40,004 bases of DNA from NCBI GenBank assembly GCA_903931945.1, contig CAIZEI010000134.1:1-40004 (forward strand), given 5' to 3'. The notes below the pieces were generated by a model. It worked only from the letters and a program-made list of their open reading frames with translations. It was not told the DNA's origin and ran no database searches. Within the stretch, counting starts at the first letter, position 1; every line of letters starts with the position of its first letter. A program made the position numbers and the translations under genes. Below are positions 1-7,519 of the stretch, one piece after another. This DNA is from an uncultured Hyphomicrobiales bacterium. GTDB lineage: Bacteria; Pseudomonadota; Alphaproteobacteria; Rhizobiales; Beijerinckiaceae.

Positions 1-1
1 A

Positions 2-547
2 GGCGGCGCCGCCATTCTGGTCGCCGGGTTGTCGTCCGGGCGCTTGCAGATCAACCAGGCCGGCGAGCGTTCCGCGCTCCAGCGAACGCTTGAATCGTTG
101 GCGTCGCGCGCGCGTGACGCCAACCGGACATTTTTGCGCGACCCCGCCCGCCCGGTCGAGGTTTCGCGCGATGACCTGCCTGCTCTGAACGGATTTTTGT
201 CGCGGCGCACCGGACTTGATGTCAACGCGCCCGTTCTCGATGCGCAGGGCACGCGGTTGCTCGGCGCGCGGGTGACGCCCGCCGACGCCGGCCCGGCTGG
301 TTTCATTGTCTACGAGGACCCCGATGGCGAGCGCTTCGGCCTGTTGATGAGCCGGACGCCGGGCCTTGAGGCCACGCCCGTGCAAATCCAGGAGCGCCGC
401 ACCAGCGCCGCCGCCCTCTGGATCGCGCGCGGCGCAGGCTTTGCGCTCGTTGGCCCCAACGACCCCGCACGCCTGTTGCGGCTCGCGCGTGCGCTTGAGG
501 CCGAAGCCCCGGCTGCAGCGGTCAACACAGAACAGCAGCCACGCTGA
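2..547 (+). CDS. Anti-sigma factor, C-terminal part (cut by window edge)
   Basis: The reading frame is open from the first bases of the window, so the start lies outside. The first residues (GGAAILVAGLSSG) look like the end of a membrane-spanning helix. They are followed by about 165 residues of soluble domain with a pattern I associate with transmembrane anti-sigma factors (RsiW/ChrR-like, COG5662): a 'LNGFLSRRTGLDV' segment, then 'GTRLLGARVTPADAG', then 'FIVYEDPDGERFGLLM', and a closing 'ALWIARGAGFALVGPNDPARLLRLA'. Such proteins hold an ECF sigma factor at the membrane until a signal releases it. The N-terminal zinc-binding anti-sigma domain and the partner sigma factor should lie just upstream, outside the window. 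The gene ends 4 bases before the convergent dehydrogenase gene. The family call is from sequence pattern only; the partner is unknown. Confidence 0.6.
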   Translation, partial: GGAAILVAGLSSGRLQINQAGERSALQRTLESLASRARDANRTFLRDPARPVEVSRDDLPALNGFLSRRTGLDVNAPVLDAQGTRLLGARVTPADAGPAGFIVYEDPDGERFGLLMSRTPGLEATPVQIQERRTSAAALWIARGAGFALVGPNDPARLLRLARALEAEAPAAAVNTEQQPR

Positions 548-551
548 GCGC

Positions 552-1826
552 CTAAACGTGTCGCACCAGACCGGGCACAAGATGCTTGATCGTGGGGGCG
601 CCGGCCTGTTGCATGGCGGCGTAAAGTTCGATGCGCAGCAATTCCAGCACCCGCGTCACGCCCGCCTCGCCGAAAGCGCCAAGCCCCCAGAGATAGGGAC
701 GGCCTACGGCGACGCCGGTTGCGCCCATGGCCAGCGCCTTGACGATATCTGTGCCGCGCCGGAAGCCGCTGTCGATCAGCACCGGCATCCGCCCGCCCAC
801 AGCGGCAATAATTTCCGGCAGCGATTCAATCGTTGAAGCCCCGGCCTCGTCGGCGCGCCCGCCATGGTTGGAGACGATGATCGCGTCATAGCCAAGATCG
901 GCGGCAATTTTCGCGTCTTCTGCGGCAAGGACGCCCTTGATGACGCATTTCATTTTTGTCGCGTCGCGAATGCGCTTGAGATAGTCCCAGGTCATCGCCG
1001 AGGCCTGAATGTTGCGCAGGCCGGTGACATCGACGCCATCGTACATGGGCGCTTTGGGTTGCGCCATCTGGGTGGGCGTTCCGGGACCCTCATGGCAATC
1101 CGAGCAGATCCGCTTGTCGGTGCGCTGCAGGCGGAACAGCGTTTCCTGATTGCGACCGCCGCTGCGGTCCACCGTCACCGCCACAGCGACGCAACCTGCC
1201 TTTTCGGCGCGCTCGACGTGGTGTTTGGCGACTTCGAACTTGTTGGTGGCGTATAGCTGGAACCACAATGGCGCGCCGCGCGCGGCTGTAATATCCTCGA
1301 TCGGATAGGACATCTGGGTCGAAACAATCATCGCATGATTGCCCGATTTGGCGCCTTTGGCCGTCGCGATCTCGCCATCTGGATGATAGCCGCGATGCCC
1401 TCCAGTCGGCGCCAGCATGATCGGCGTATCGTATTTTTGGCCGAAGATCTCCATACTCATATCGACCTTGCTGACATCGACCAGTCGCCGGGGCCGCAAC
1501 TGATATTTCAGAAAGCCTTCGCGATTGGCCCGTAGCGTAACTTCATCGTCGATGCCCGACGCCATATAGCCAAAATGCGCGGGCGGCACATTCTTCTGCA
1601 TGACAGATTCAAAATCGAAGACATTGATCGCCTCTTTTGGCGAAGCGATGAGATGGTCGAGGTCGCGCGGCGCCCAGACCATCGGGTCGGGCAGGCGATT
1701 GGGCGCCTCAAGCGCTTGGGCGATGCTTCCCCCGCCCGCGTAGGCGACGCTGACGCTGCCGGCAAGATATTGCAGAAAACGGCGCCGGTTGGCGACAGTT
1801 GAAAATTGCGACTGGTTGTCGATCAT
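552..1826 (-). CDS. Tat-exported FMN-dependent alpha-hydroxy-acid dehydrogenase with a CxxCH motif
   Basis: A 424-residue member of the FMN-dependent alpha-hydroxy-acid oxidase/dehydrogenase family (L-lactate dehydrogenase, glycolate oxidase), which oxidises 2-hydroxy acids to 2-oxo acids. Visible family features are the FMN-binding IMLAPTGG (about 136-143), WFQLY (188-192), the FMN-contacting lysine in VIKGV (K297), the catalytic histidine in SNHGGR (H321), and the DSGFRRG and GATGVAVGRPYLWG phosphate-binding segments. The N-terminus carries a twin-arginine signal (NRRRFLQYLAGSVSVAYAGG, from residue 13), so the enzyme should fold in the cytoplasm and be exported. Unusually, residues 241-245 read CSDCH, a c-type heme attachment motif, in a loop of the barrel. 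The start is set by GGGAGG 8 bases upstream. It stands alone, convergent with the anti-sigma gene. Substrate is unknown. Confidence 0.88.
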   Translation of the reverse strand: MIDNQSQFSTVANRRRFLQYLAGSVSVAYAGGGSIAQALEAPNRLPDPMVWAPRDLDHLIASPKEAINVFDFESVMQKNVPPAHFGYMASGIDDEVTLRANREGFLKYQLRPRRLVDVSKVDMSMEIFGQKYDTPIMLAPTGGHRGYHPDGEIATAKGAKSGNHAMIVSTQMSYPIEDITAARGAPLWFQLYATNKFEVAKHHVERAEKAGCVAVAVTVDRSGGRNQETLFRLQRTDKRICSDCHEGPGTPTQMAQPKAPMYDGVDVTGLRNIQASAMTWDYLKRIRDATKMKCVIKGVLAAEDAKIAADLGYDAIIVSNHGGRADEAGASTIESLPEIIAAVGGRMPVLIDSGFRRGTDIVKALAMGATGVAVGRPYLWGLGAFGEAGVTRVLELLRIELYAAMQQAGAPTIKHLVPGLVRHV

Positions 1827-1911
1827 CTGGAAGCCCTCCCGCTGCGCCGGTTCAAGCCGACGCTTGGGGCGAGCATAGGGCTTTTTTTGCGCCGGGGAAG
1901 AGGCTGCGCGT

Positions 1912-2196
1912 TTACGCGCGCGCTAGCCTGACGGCGGTTCCGGTCGCGGTCACGCGCTGGAGAGCGATCGCCGAGAGGTCGCTGACCACCACGCCATCAA
2001 TCTCATAGCCGACATCGATCAGCGCGTCGGCTTCAAAATCTTCAGCGGCGTCCATGAGCGCCCGCAGCGCCTCATCTTTCCAGTCCCCGCGTGCGCAAAC
2101 AGCGCCCGGCGCATGCCACGTCGTTGCGGCGCGAACGCGGCCAAGGGACTGAACGATACGACCATTGTCGATTTGAGAATTGAAACTGATACGCAT
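1912..2196 (-). CDS. YbjQ/DUF74-family protein
   Basis: About 94 residues matching the small YbjQ (heavy-metal-binding domain, DUF74) family: an early 'SLGRVRAATTWH' strand, a central helix 'ALRALMDAAEDFEADALIDVGYEID', and a final 'RVTATGTAVRLA' strand. Family members form oligomers of small alpha/beta subunits; their role is not settled and metal binding is suggested mostly by the name. I chose the ATG at 2196 because the family normally begins MRIS or similar. A longer in-frame start upstream (2313) would add 39 residues with no family resemblance. A GGAG lies 13 bases upstream, which is rather far. The gene follows ybgC on the same strand after 166 bases, in the place where tolQ would often be found. 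Confidence 0.6.
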   Translation of the reverse strand: MRISFNSQIDNGRIVQSLGRVRAATTWHAPGAVCARGDWKDEALRALMDAAEDFEADALIDVGYEIDGVVVSDLSAIALQRVTATGTAVRLARA

Positions 2197-2362
2197 GACG
2201 TTCGATAAACTCCGTTTGACGTGATTTGCCACGCCAATGGTTTCGCTGGAGTTAATGGCGCGTGCGAGACTTGAATATGATTTGTCGTGTCTTAAACGTG
2301 GCAAATGCTGCATGAATCGTCACAAGAATGAACAGCTGTTAAGATTGCCGGGGCTGACAGCT

Positions 2363-2761
2363 CTAAACCAGCTTCGCACGCAGGTCGGCAGGCAGCCGCG
2401 CCGCGCGCCCATCGATCGCGCAGGCGACGCGCACCTGGGCGCTGACCAGCAATTCCTCCCCGCGCAAGACCCGCTGACCGAGATCGAGCGTCGCCCCGCC
2501 AAGTTTTTCGAGATGGGTCTCGACTGTCAGCAGGTCATCCATGCGGGCGGGTTTCAGCCAATCGATTTGCATGGAGCGCACGACAAAACCGAATTTGTCC
2601 GCGCCGCCGCTGACGAACGCCGCGCCCTGCTCCACGCCGCGCGTGCGCAGAAATTCTGTCCGCGCGCGCTCCATGAAGCGCAGATAGGAGGCGTGATAGA
2701 CCGCGCCGGAAAAATCGGTGTCTTCGTAATAGACGCGGAGAGTGTGGAGGTGGGGGGTCAT
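2363..2761 (-). CDS. ybgC: YbgC acyl-CoA thioesterase (tol-pal associated type)
   Basis: A 132-residue single hot-dog-fold thioesterase. The signature '[20 protein letters not shown]' (residues 11-30) contains the conserved aspartates D14 and D16 and H23 of the YbgC/FadM active site. In other Proteobacteria YbgC hydrolyses short or long acyl-CoA and is encoded at the head of the tol-pal operon. Its start codon overlaps the end of ruvB by 4 bases (ATGA type), so it is translationally coupled to ruvB, an arrangement common in alphaproteobacteria. What is unusual is that tolQ, tolR, tolA, tolB and pal do not follow; a YbjQ-family gene does. The identification is firm at family level; the in vivo substrate is inferred. 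Confidence 0.9.
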   Translation of the reverse strand: MTPHLHTLRVYYEDTDFSGAVYHASYLRFMERARTEFLRTRGVEQGAAFVSGGADKFGFVVRSMQIDWLKPARMDDLLTVETHLEKLGGATLDLGQRVLRGEELLVSAQVRVACAIDGRAARLPADLRAKLV

Positions 2762-3801
2762 TCCCCCTCCCCGTCAAACAAGCCAAATTGCGCGGCTTCC
2801 CGCTTCGGCTCGGCCAGGCCCAGATGCCGGAACGCGTTGGCGGTCAGCAAGCGCCCGCGTGGCGTGCGCTGCAAAAAGCCCTGTTGCAGCAGATAGGGCT
2901 CGATAATGTCTTCAATCGCGTCGCGCGGTTCAGACAATGCCGCCGCGATGGTTTCGATGCCAACGGGCCCACCGCCAAAATTGATCGCCACCATGTCGAG
3001 ATAGCGGCGGTCCATAATGTCAAGCCCGATGGAATCCACATCAAGCGCCGTCAGCGCGCGATCTGCGACAGCGCGCGTGATGGTGTCGTCGCCATCGACA
3101 ATGGCGAAATCGCGCACCCGCCGCAGCAGGCGGCCCGCGATCCGCGGGGTGCCGCGCGCGCGTCGGGCGATTTCATTGGCGCCGTCGCTGGACATGCCAA
3201 CGCCCAGCACACGGGCGCCGCGCGCCACAATGCTTTCAAGCTCGGCAACGGTGTAGAAATTCAGGCGAATGGGAATTCCAAAGCGGTCGCGCAGCGGCGT
3301 GGTCAAAAGACCCGCCCGCGTTGTTGCGCCGACCAGCGTAAAACGGGCCAGATCGATTTTGACCGATCGCGCCGCCGGCCCCTCGCCTATGATGAGATCG
3401 AGCTGAAAATCCTCCATCGCCGGATAGAGGATTTCTTCCACGGCCGGATTCAGCCGGTGGATTTCATCAATAAACAGCACATCGCGATCTTCGAGATTGG
3501 TCAGTTGTGCGGCAAGATCGCCGCCCTTGGCGATGACGGGACCCGAAGTCGAGCGGAAATTGACGCCCAGTTCACGCGCGACAATCTGCGCCAGCGTGGT
3601 TTTGCCAAGACCAGGCGGGCCGACAAACAGCACATGATCCAGCGCCTCTTTGCGCGTCTTGGCGGCCTCGATGAATATCTTGAGATTTTTACGCGCGCCT
3701 TCCTGACCTGTGAAATCGGCGAGCGTCAGCGGCCGCAACGAAGCATCCGCGTCGTCGTCGCGCTTTTCCGGATTGACGAGGCGGCGGGGCGGTGTGGACA
3801 A
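2758..3801 (-). CDS. ruvB: Holliday junction branch migration ATPase RuvB
   Basis: The AAA+ motor of the RuvAB complex, which drives branch migration of Holliday junctions during recombinational repair. Motifs seen (numbered from the TTG start) are Walker [10 protein letters not shown] near residues 61-69, Walker B LFIDEIH near 110, sensor 1 [18 protein letters not shown], and the C-terminal winged helix ([22 protein letters not shown]). I place the start at a TTG at 3801, preceded by AAGGA 10 bases away. This gives 347 residues beginning [13 protein letters not shown], the normal N-terminus for the order. An ATG at 3903 would add 34 residues not typical of RuvB. ruvA and ruvC, usual upstream partners, are absent here: a divergent hypothetical gene lies upstream. 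ybgC is coupled downstream. Confidence 0.96.
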   Translation of the reverse strand: MSTPPRRLVNPEKRDDDADASLRPLTLADFTGQEGARKNLKIFIEAAKTRKEALDHVLFVGPPGLGKTTLAQIVARELGVNFRSTSGPVIAKGGDLAAQLTNLEDRDVLFIDEIHRLNPAVEEILYPAMEDFQLDLIIGEGPAARSVKIDLARFTLVGATTRAGLLTTPLRDRFGIPIRLNFYTVAELESIVARGARVLGVGMSSDGANEIARRARGTPRIAGRLLRRVRDFAIVDGDDTITRAVADRALTALDVDSIGLDIMDRRYLDMVAINFGGGPVGIETIAAALSEPRDAIEDIIEPYLLQQGFLQRTPRGRLLTANAFRHLGLAEPKREAAQFGLFDGEGE

Positions 3802-4048
3802 TGCAGGGTGTTCCTTTTCGCAGCGACGAATCGCTGCATCATAGTCCGGCTTGGGAGGAGGCGCCCCTTCCAGAACAGGCGTAGTTCTAGCTTGGCCCGG
3901 CATAATTGTCTCTCAAGCATTGCGGAGCCTGAATCTTGGGCGCCCAAACGCCCCAATCGCCATGGGATCGCCATTGTTTTCACTAAGCTCATCGTCGCCG
4001 CCGGCGTTGAGTGCGGACGCCGCGCGCGTCAAGCATGGAGGCAATGCG

Positions 4049-4477
4049 ATGTGCGATTATAGTCTGCATCATGTAGCGACCACGCCGGCCAAAGTTGGCG
4101 AATCCCTGGTGACCACACAGTTCGAACACTCGATCACGCGCGGGTTCTGCGCCGTTGGCGCGCCAGGCGTTGCTGTGTGCATTCCATCCGGCGCCGAATT
4201 ATCGTTCGAGCGCGAGGTGGAGCAGGATCGGCTGTTTTTCTTCATGCGCCGCCGAAAAATGGGCGGGCGACTGGCGCGCTTTTGCCAGATCGATATGGAC
4301 AATCCCAACACCCACCATGACGCGCTTGAGTTTCCGAACGGCAAAATCGTGTTGTTGACCGAACTGGCGGTCGGGCAACGCGCCAGCGTGCTGCAATTGC
4401 CGCCCACGGGCAAAGAGCGTATCGCGAAGCCACAGCAAACCGGCGACAGGCCGATGGAACCGCGCAACGTCTTCTGA
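4049..4477 (+). CDS. Conserved hypothetical protein (MCDYSLHHV type)
   Basis: A 142-residue protein starting MCDYSLHHVA. I recognise the opening as that of a conserved alphaproteobacterial protein of unknown role, but cannot assign a function. There is no signal peptide or membrane helix. The sequence is rich in beta-type segments (GFCAVGAPGVAVCIPSGAELSF), with a basic stretch MRRRKMGGR in the middle and a low-complexity tail. The start is well supported: GGAGG lies 7 bases before the ATG. It is divergent from ruvB, with about 250 bases between the two starts. An imperfect inverted repeat (4519-4540, arms TCTCCCATG/CATGGGAGA with one bulged C) follows 40 bases after the stop but has no T-run, so I do not call it a terminator. 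Confidence 0.65.
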   Translation: MCDYSLHHVATTPAKVGESLVTTQFEHSITRGFCAVGAPGVAVCIPSGAELSFEREVEQDRLFFFMRRRKMGGRLARFCQIDMDNPNTHHDALEFPNGKIVLLTELAVGQRASVLQLPPTGKERIAKPQQTGDRPMEPRNVF

Positions 4478-4708
4478 ATGGCGCCGAATTGGCGACAGGA
4501 TCGGCATCGAACGCTTCCATCTCCCCATGAAACATGGGAGAGTTCGATGTCCGGAATGCGGCCAGTGGCGCGCGCCCGGTCATCGCCAAGACATATTCCG
4601 ATCCGATTGGATCGTGAAATGTTTCTGAATTCACTATCTCGCGTTTTCTTTACGCGAACTGGTTCCCACTACGCTTGAAAACGCTTGACACAAAGGGAGG
4701 TTCGTCCA

Positions 4709-5212
4709 ATGGCAAATTCGATACATGGACTTTGCGCGCCGTTGCTCATTGCTGCTGGAGCCTGCGGCTTTGCGGCGCCAGCTTCCGCGCAACTTGCAAC
4801 GCACAAGGATATTACCCTTGCCATCGCCTCGGCCATCGTCGAGGGCGCCATCGAGAATTGTCACAGCCGCGGCTATGCGGCCTCTGCCGTCGTGGTCGAT
4901 CGCGATGGCCAGACCATCGTTGCGATGCGCGGCGACGGCACCGGCCCGCACACGTTGGAAAACGCCCGCCGCAAGGCCTATACCGCAAATAGTTTCAAGC
5001 AGTTGACGACGGCCTACGCCAAGAAATTCGCTGACAAGGACCCGACTGTTCTGCAACAGGTGACATTGCCCAATGTCATCGCCATTGGCGGCGGCGTGCC
5101 GATCAAGGTTGGCAATGACGTCATCGGCGCGGCGGGACTTTCAGGTTCGCCGGGCGTCGATGAGGAATGCGTCATGGCCGGAATGGCCAAAGTCGCCGAT
5201 CAATTGAAATAG
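4709..5212 (+). CDS. Periplasmic GlcG/HbpS-family (DUF336) protein
   Basis: A 167-residue exported protein of the GlcG/HbpS (DUF336, heme-degrading domain) family. It begins with a classical signal peptide ending in ASA before Q28. The mature part carries the family pattern: 'AIVEGAIENCHSRGYAASAVVVDRDG' with the basic/aromatic run, then 'ARRKAYTANSF', 'IAIGGGVPIKVGNDVIGAAGLSGSPG' and a final 'DEECVMAGMAKV'. HbpS binds heme and acts with a sensor kinase in Streptomyces; GlcG is encoded with glycolate oxidase genes. Many proteobacterial paralogs have no known role. ATG at 4709 is chosen because GGGAGG sits 8 bases upstream. It is convergent with an orphan ABC binding-protein gene. A second paralog occurs at 17.4-18.0 kb. 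Confidence 0.8.
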   Translation: MANSIHGLCAPLLIAAGACGFAAPASAQLATHKDITLAIASAIVEGAIENCHSRGYAASAVVVDRDGQTIVAMRGDGTGPHTLENARRKAYTANSFKQLTTAYAKKFADKDPTVLQQVTLPNVIAIGGGVPIKVGNDVIGAAGLSGSPGVDEECVMAGMAKVADQLK

Positions 5213-5227
5213 GGTTTGCGAACGGCG

Positions 5228-5256
5228 ATACGGCAAGGTCAGACCTTGCCGTATTT
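5228..5256 (+). terminator. Intrinsic terminator between convergent genes
   Basis: A perfect 12-bp inverted repeat (arms 5228-5239 and 5243-5254, ATACGGCAAGGT/ACCTTGCCGTAT) with a 3-base loop, followed on the plus strand by TTT. It lies 15 bases after the stop of the GlcG-type gene. It also covers the last codons and the stop codon of the convergent binding-protein gene. The T-run is short, so termination strength is uncertain, but stem quality and position are convincing. Confidence 0.6.
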
Positions 5257-6240
5257 CGCTCGCATGGCGTCAAAATAGCCGTCCTTGCGCAACTCCTCGC
5301 TAAAACTGAAATCGACGTAATCGCCGACGGCTTTTTTGGCGCCCGCCGGGGCGACCATTGCGATGTTGCGTTCGGCCCCTTCGCGGCTGGCTTCCGCGTC
5401 CCTCGGCGATTGATCGTGGAAATCGCGGTAGGAAATATCGAGAACTTTGGCATTGGTGATTTTCAACGCCTTGGCGAGCACCGCCTTGCCCCGCGCTTCG
5501 TCCGACAGCGCGAGATAATTGCCCTCGATCGTGGCGCGCAAGAAGGCCAGCAAAGTCTTGCGGGAAGATTTGATATAGGCCTCGCTGGCGACGAGCCCGC
5601 TATAGACCCATTGCACATGGTCCGGCACAAGATCGACAATCGGCTTCATGCCAAGTTCGAGCGCCTGCGTGCGATAGGGCTCGTTCAACGAAGCCGCTGT
5701 TACTGCGCCCGAGCGCACCGCCTGCAAGCGCGTATTGCCCGTGCCGATTTCTTTCAGTGTGACATCGGCGCGCGTCAGGCCGAGTTTTTCAAGCGCCACG
5801 GCAAGGGTCGCCTCGCTTTCCGAGCCCGCGCTTGAAATGCCGATGGTTCCGCCTTTCAGTTGCGCTGCCGTCGTGACGCCGTCTTTTGCAAAGAGGGTGA
5901 AGCGGATGACATTCGATAGCGAACCGATCGCGCGCAAATCAGCGCCGGCAGCGTTGGCGCGGATGACCGAGGACAGGCCGATATGCATCAATTGAATTTT
6001 GCCAGCGCTCAGCGAGGGCCCGGATTCGGCGCCGCCGACCATGTCAAAAAGGCTGAAATCAAGACCCGCCGCTTTATAAAATCCGGCGTCCTGCGCTGTC
6101 CAGATGGCAAGAAAGGTCGTCGAGGGCGAGGCGACGCCCACGGTGAAGGGCGTCAACTCCTCCGCATCGGCAGGCCCCGCGAGCGCCGCCGCCGCCAGAC
6201 CGAACGCCGCCGTGCGACGACTGATGCTATATCCGCTCAT
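5239..6240 (-). CDS. Orphan ABC substrate-binding protein, SsuA/THI5-like
   Basis: A 333-residue periplasmic binding protein of the SsuA/NMT1/THI5-like superfamily (nitrate, sulfonate, taurine and pyrimidine-type ligands). It has a Tat-like signal (SISRRTAAFGLAAAALAG) ending near PADA. The start of the mature domain (TPFTVGVASPSTTFLAIWTA) and the segments 'AQDAGFYKAAGLDFSLF' and 'LKGGTIGISSAGSESEATLAVALEKLGL' are typical. I use the ATG at 6240, whose GGGAGG is 4-5 bases upstream; the ATG at 6252 has no such site. It follows the formaldehyde dehydrogenase gene after 51 bases on the same strand and may be the last gene of that operon. No permease or ATPase gene is nearby, so the transporter must be encoded elsewhere or the protein does something else. 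Confidence 0.82.
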   Translation of the reverse strand: MSGYSISRRTAAFGLAAAALAGPADAEELTPFTVGVASPSTTFLAIWTAQDAGFYKAAGLDFSLFDMVGGAESGPSLSAGKIQLMHIGLSSVIRANAAGADLRAIGSLSNVIRFTLFAKDGVTTAAQLKGGTIGISSAGSESEATLAVALEKLGLTRADVTLKEIGTGNTRLQAVRSGAVTAASLNEPYRTQALELGMKPIVDLVPDHVQWVYSGLVASEAYIKSSRKTLLAFLRATIEGNYLALSDEARGKAVLAKALKITNAKVLDISYRDFHDQSPRDAEASREGAERNIAMVAPAGAKKAVGDYVDFSFSEELRKDGYFDAMRAKYGKV

Positions 6241-6291
6241 ATTGCCTCCCATTGTGTTTTGATTTCGATGCGTCAGGGCGACAGACCCTGA

Positions 6292-7401
6292 TTAAAATTC
6301 CACAACGCTCCGGATCGAGGTTCCCGCATGCATCAGGTCGAACCCTTCATTGATGCGCTCCAGCGGCAATTTATGCGTGATGAGATCGTCGATATTGATT
6401 TTGCCATTCATATACCAGTCGACAATGCGCGGCACATCCGTGCGTCCGCGCGCGCCGCCGAAAGCTGTGCCCTTCCAGACACGTCCGGTGACAAGCTGGA
6501 ACGGCCGCGTCGAAATCTCGGCGCCCGACGGCGCGACGCCAATGACAATCGACTGGCCCCAGCCACGATGGCAGCTTTCAAGCGCCTGCCGCATGACATT
6601 CACATTGCCTGTCGCGTCAAATGTGTAATCTGCGCCGCCGCCCGTGAGATCGACAAGGTAAGGCACGAGATCGCCCTCGACCTCTTTGGGATTGACGAAA
6701 TGTGTCATGCCGAACTTTTCGGCGATGGCCTTGCGGCCTGGGTTGATATCGACGCCGACGATCTGTTCGGCGCCAATCATGCGCAGGCCCTGAATGACGT
6801 TGAGGCCGATGCCGCCAAGGCCGAACACAATGGCGCGGCAGCCGACTTCCGCTTTTGCGGTCCAGATCACAGCGCCGATGCCTGTCGTGACGCCGCAGCC
6901 GATGTAACAGACCTTGTCGAAAGGCGCGTCCTCCCGGATTTTCGCCAGAGCGATTTCAGGCGCCACGATGAAATTCGAGAACGTCGATGTGCCCATGTAA
7001 TGCAGCACCGGCTCGCCATCGCACATGAAGCGGCTGGTCCCATCGGGCATCAGGCCTTTGCCCTGCGTCGCGCGGATGGCTGTACAAAGATTGGTCTTGC
7101 GCGACAGGCAGCTTTTACATTGCCGGCATTCGGGCGTGTAGAGCGGAATGACATGATCGCCCTTTTTCAGCGAGGTTACGCCCGCGCCAACATCGACCAC
7201 GATTCCCGCGCCCTCATGCCCAAGCACACAGGGAAACAGGCCCTCGGGGTCCGCGCCCGACAGGGTGAAATAATCGGTATGGCAGATGCCCGTCGCCCTG
7301 ATCTCGACCAGGACTTCGCCCGCTTTGGGGCCATCCAGATCGATTTCGACAATTTCAAGCGGCTTTCTGGCGGCGAATGCAACAGCGGCGCGGGTTTTCA
7401 T
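6292..7401 (-). CDS. frmA: S-(hydroxymethyl)glutathione dehydrogenase / class III alcohol dehydrogenase
   Basis: A 369-residue zinc medium-chain dehydrogenase that oxidises the glutathione adduct of formaldehyde to S-formylglutathione with NAD. Catalytic zinc ligands are C40 (GICHTD), H62 (GHEGAG) and C169 (YIGCG). The structural zinc site is C92, C95, C98 and C106, and the Rossmann motif is FGLGGIG. R110, just before the ATQGKGLMPDGTSRF stretch that marks class III enzymes, corresponds to the arginine that binds the glutathione carboxylate. ATG at 7401 gives the normal length; upstream in-frame ATGs add atypical sequence. A bicupin gene lies 118 bases upstream and a binding-protein gene 51 bases downstream on the same strand. 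S-formylglutathione hydrolase, a frequent partner, is not in the window. Confidence 0.92.
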   Translation of the reverse strand: MKTRAAVAFAARKPLEIVEIDLDGPKAGEVLVEIRATGICHTDYFTLSGADPEGLFPCVLGHEGAGIVVDVGAGVTSLKKGDHVIPLYTPECRQCKSCLSRKTNLCTAIRATQGKGLMPDGTSRFMCDGEPVLHYMGTSTFSNFIVAPEIALAKIREDAPFDKVCYIGCGVTTGIGAVIWTAKAEVGCRAIVFGLGGIGLNVIQGLRMIGAEQIVGVDINPGRKAIAEKFGMTHFVNPKEVEGDLVPYLVDLTGGGADYTFDATGNVNVMRQALESCHRGWGQSIVIGVAPSGAEISTRPFQLVTGRVWKGTAFGGARGRTDVPRIVDWYMNGKINIDDLITHKLPLERINEGFDLMHAGTSIRSVVEF

Positions 7402-7519
7402 GCGGCGGGGTCTCTCTGTTTGAACGCGCATATTGCCGGAGGCGCGCGGGGAGTAAAGAGCCCTCGCGGCGAGGCTCCCGAAGCCCCGCATGAGGCAATT
7501 TCAATATATGCGCGGAGCC

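Noticed and set aside
2788-4062. A 424-codon open frame on the plus strand
   Set aside because: It lies antisense to ruvB, which has all its motifs.
4519-4540. An inverted repeat after the hypothetical gene at 4049
   Set aside because: The stem has a bulge and is not followed by T residues; termination is not supported.
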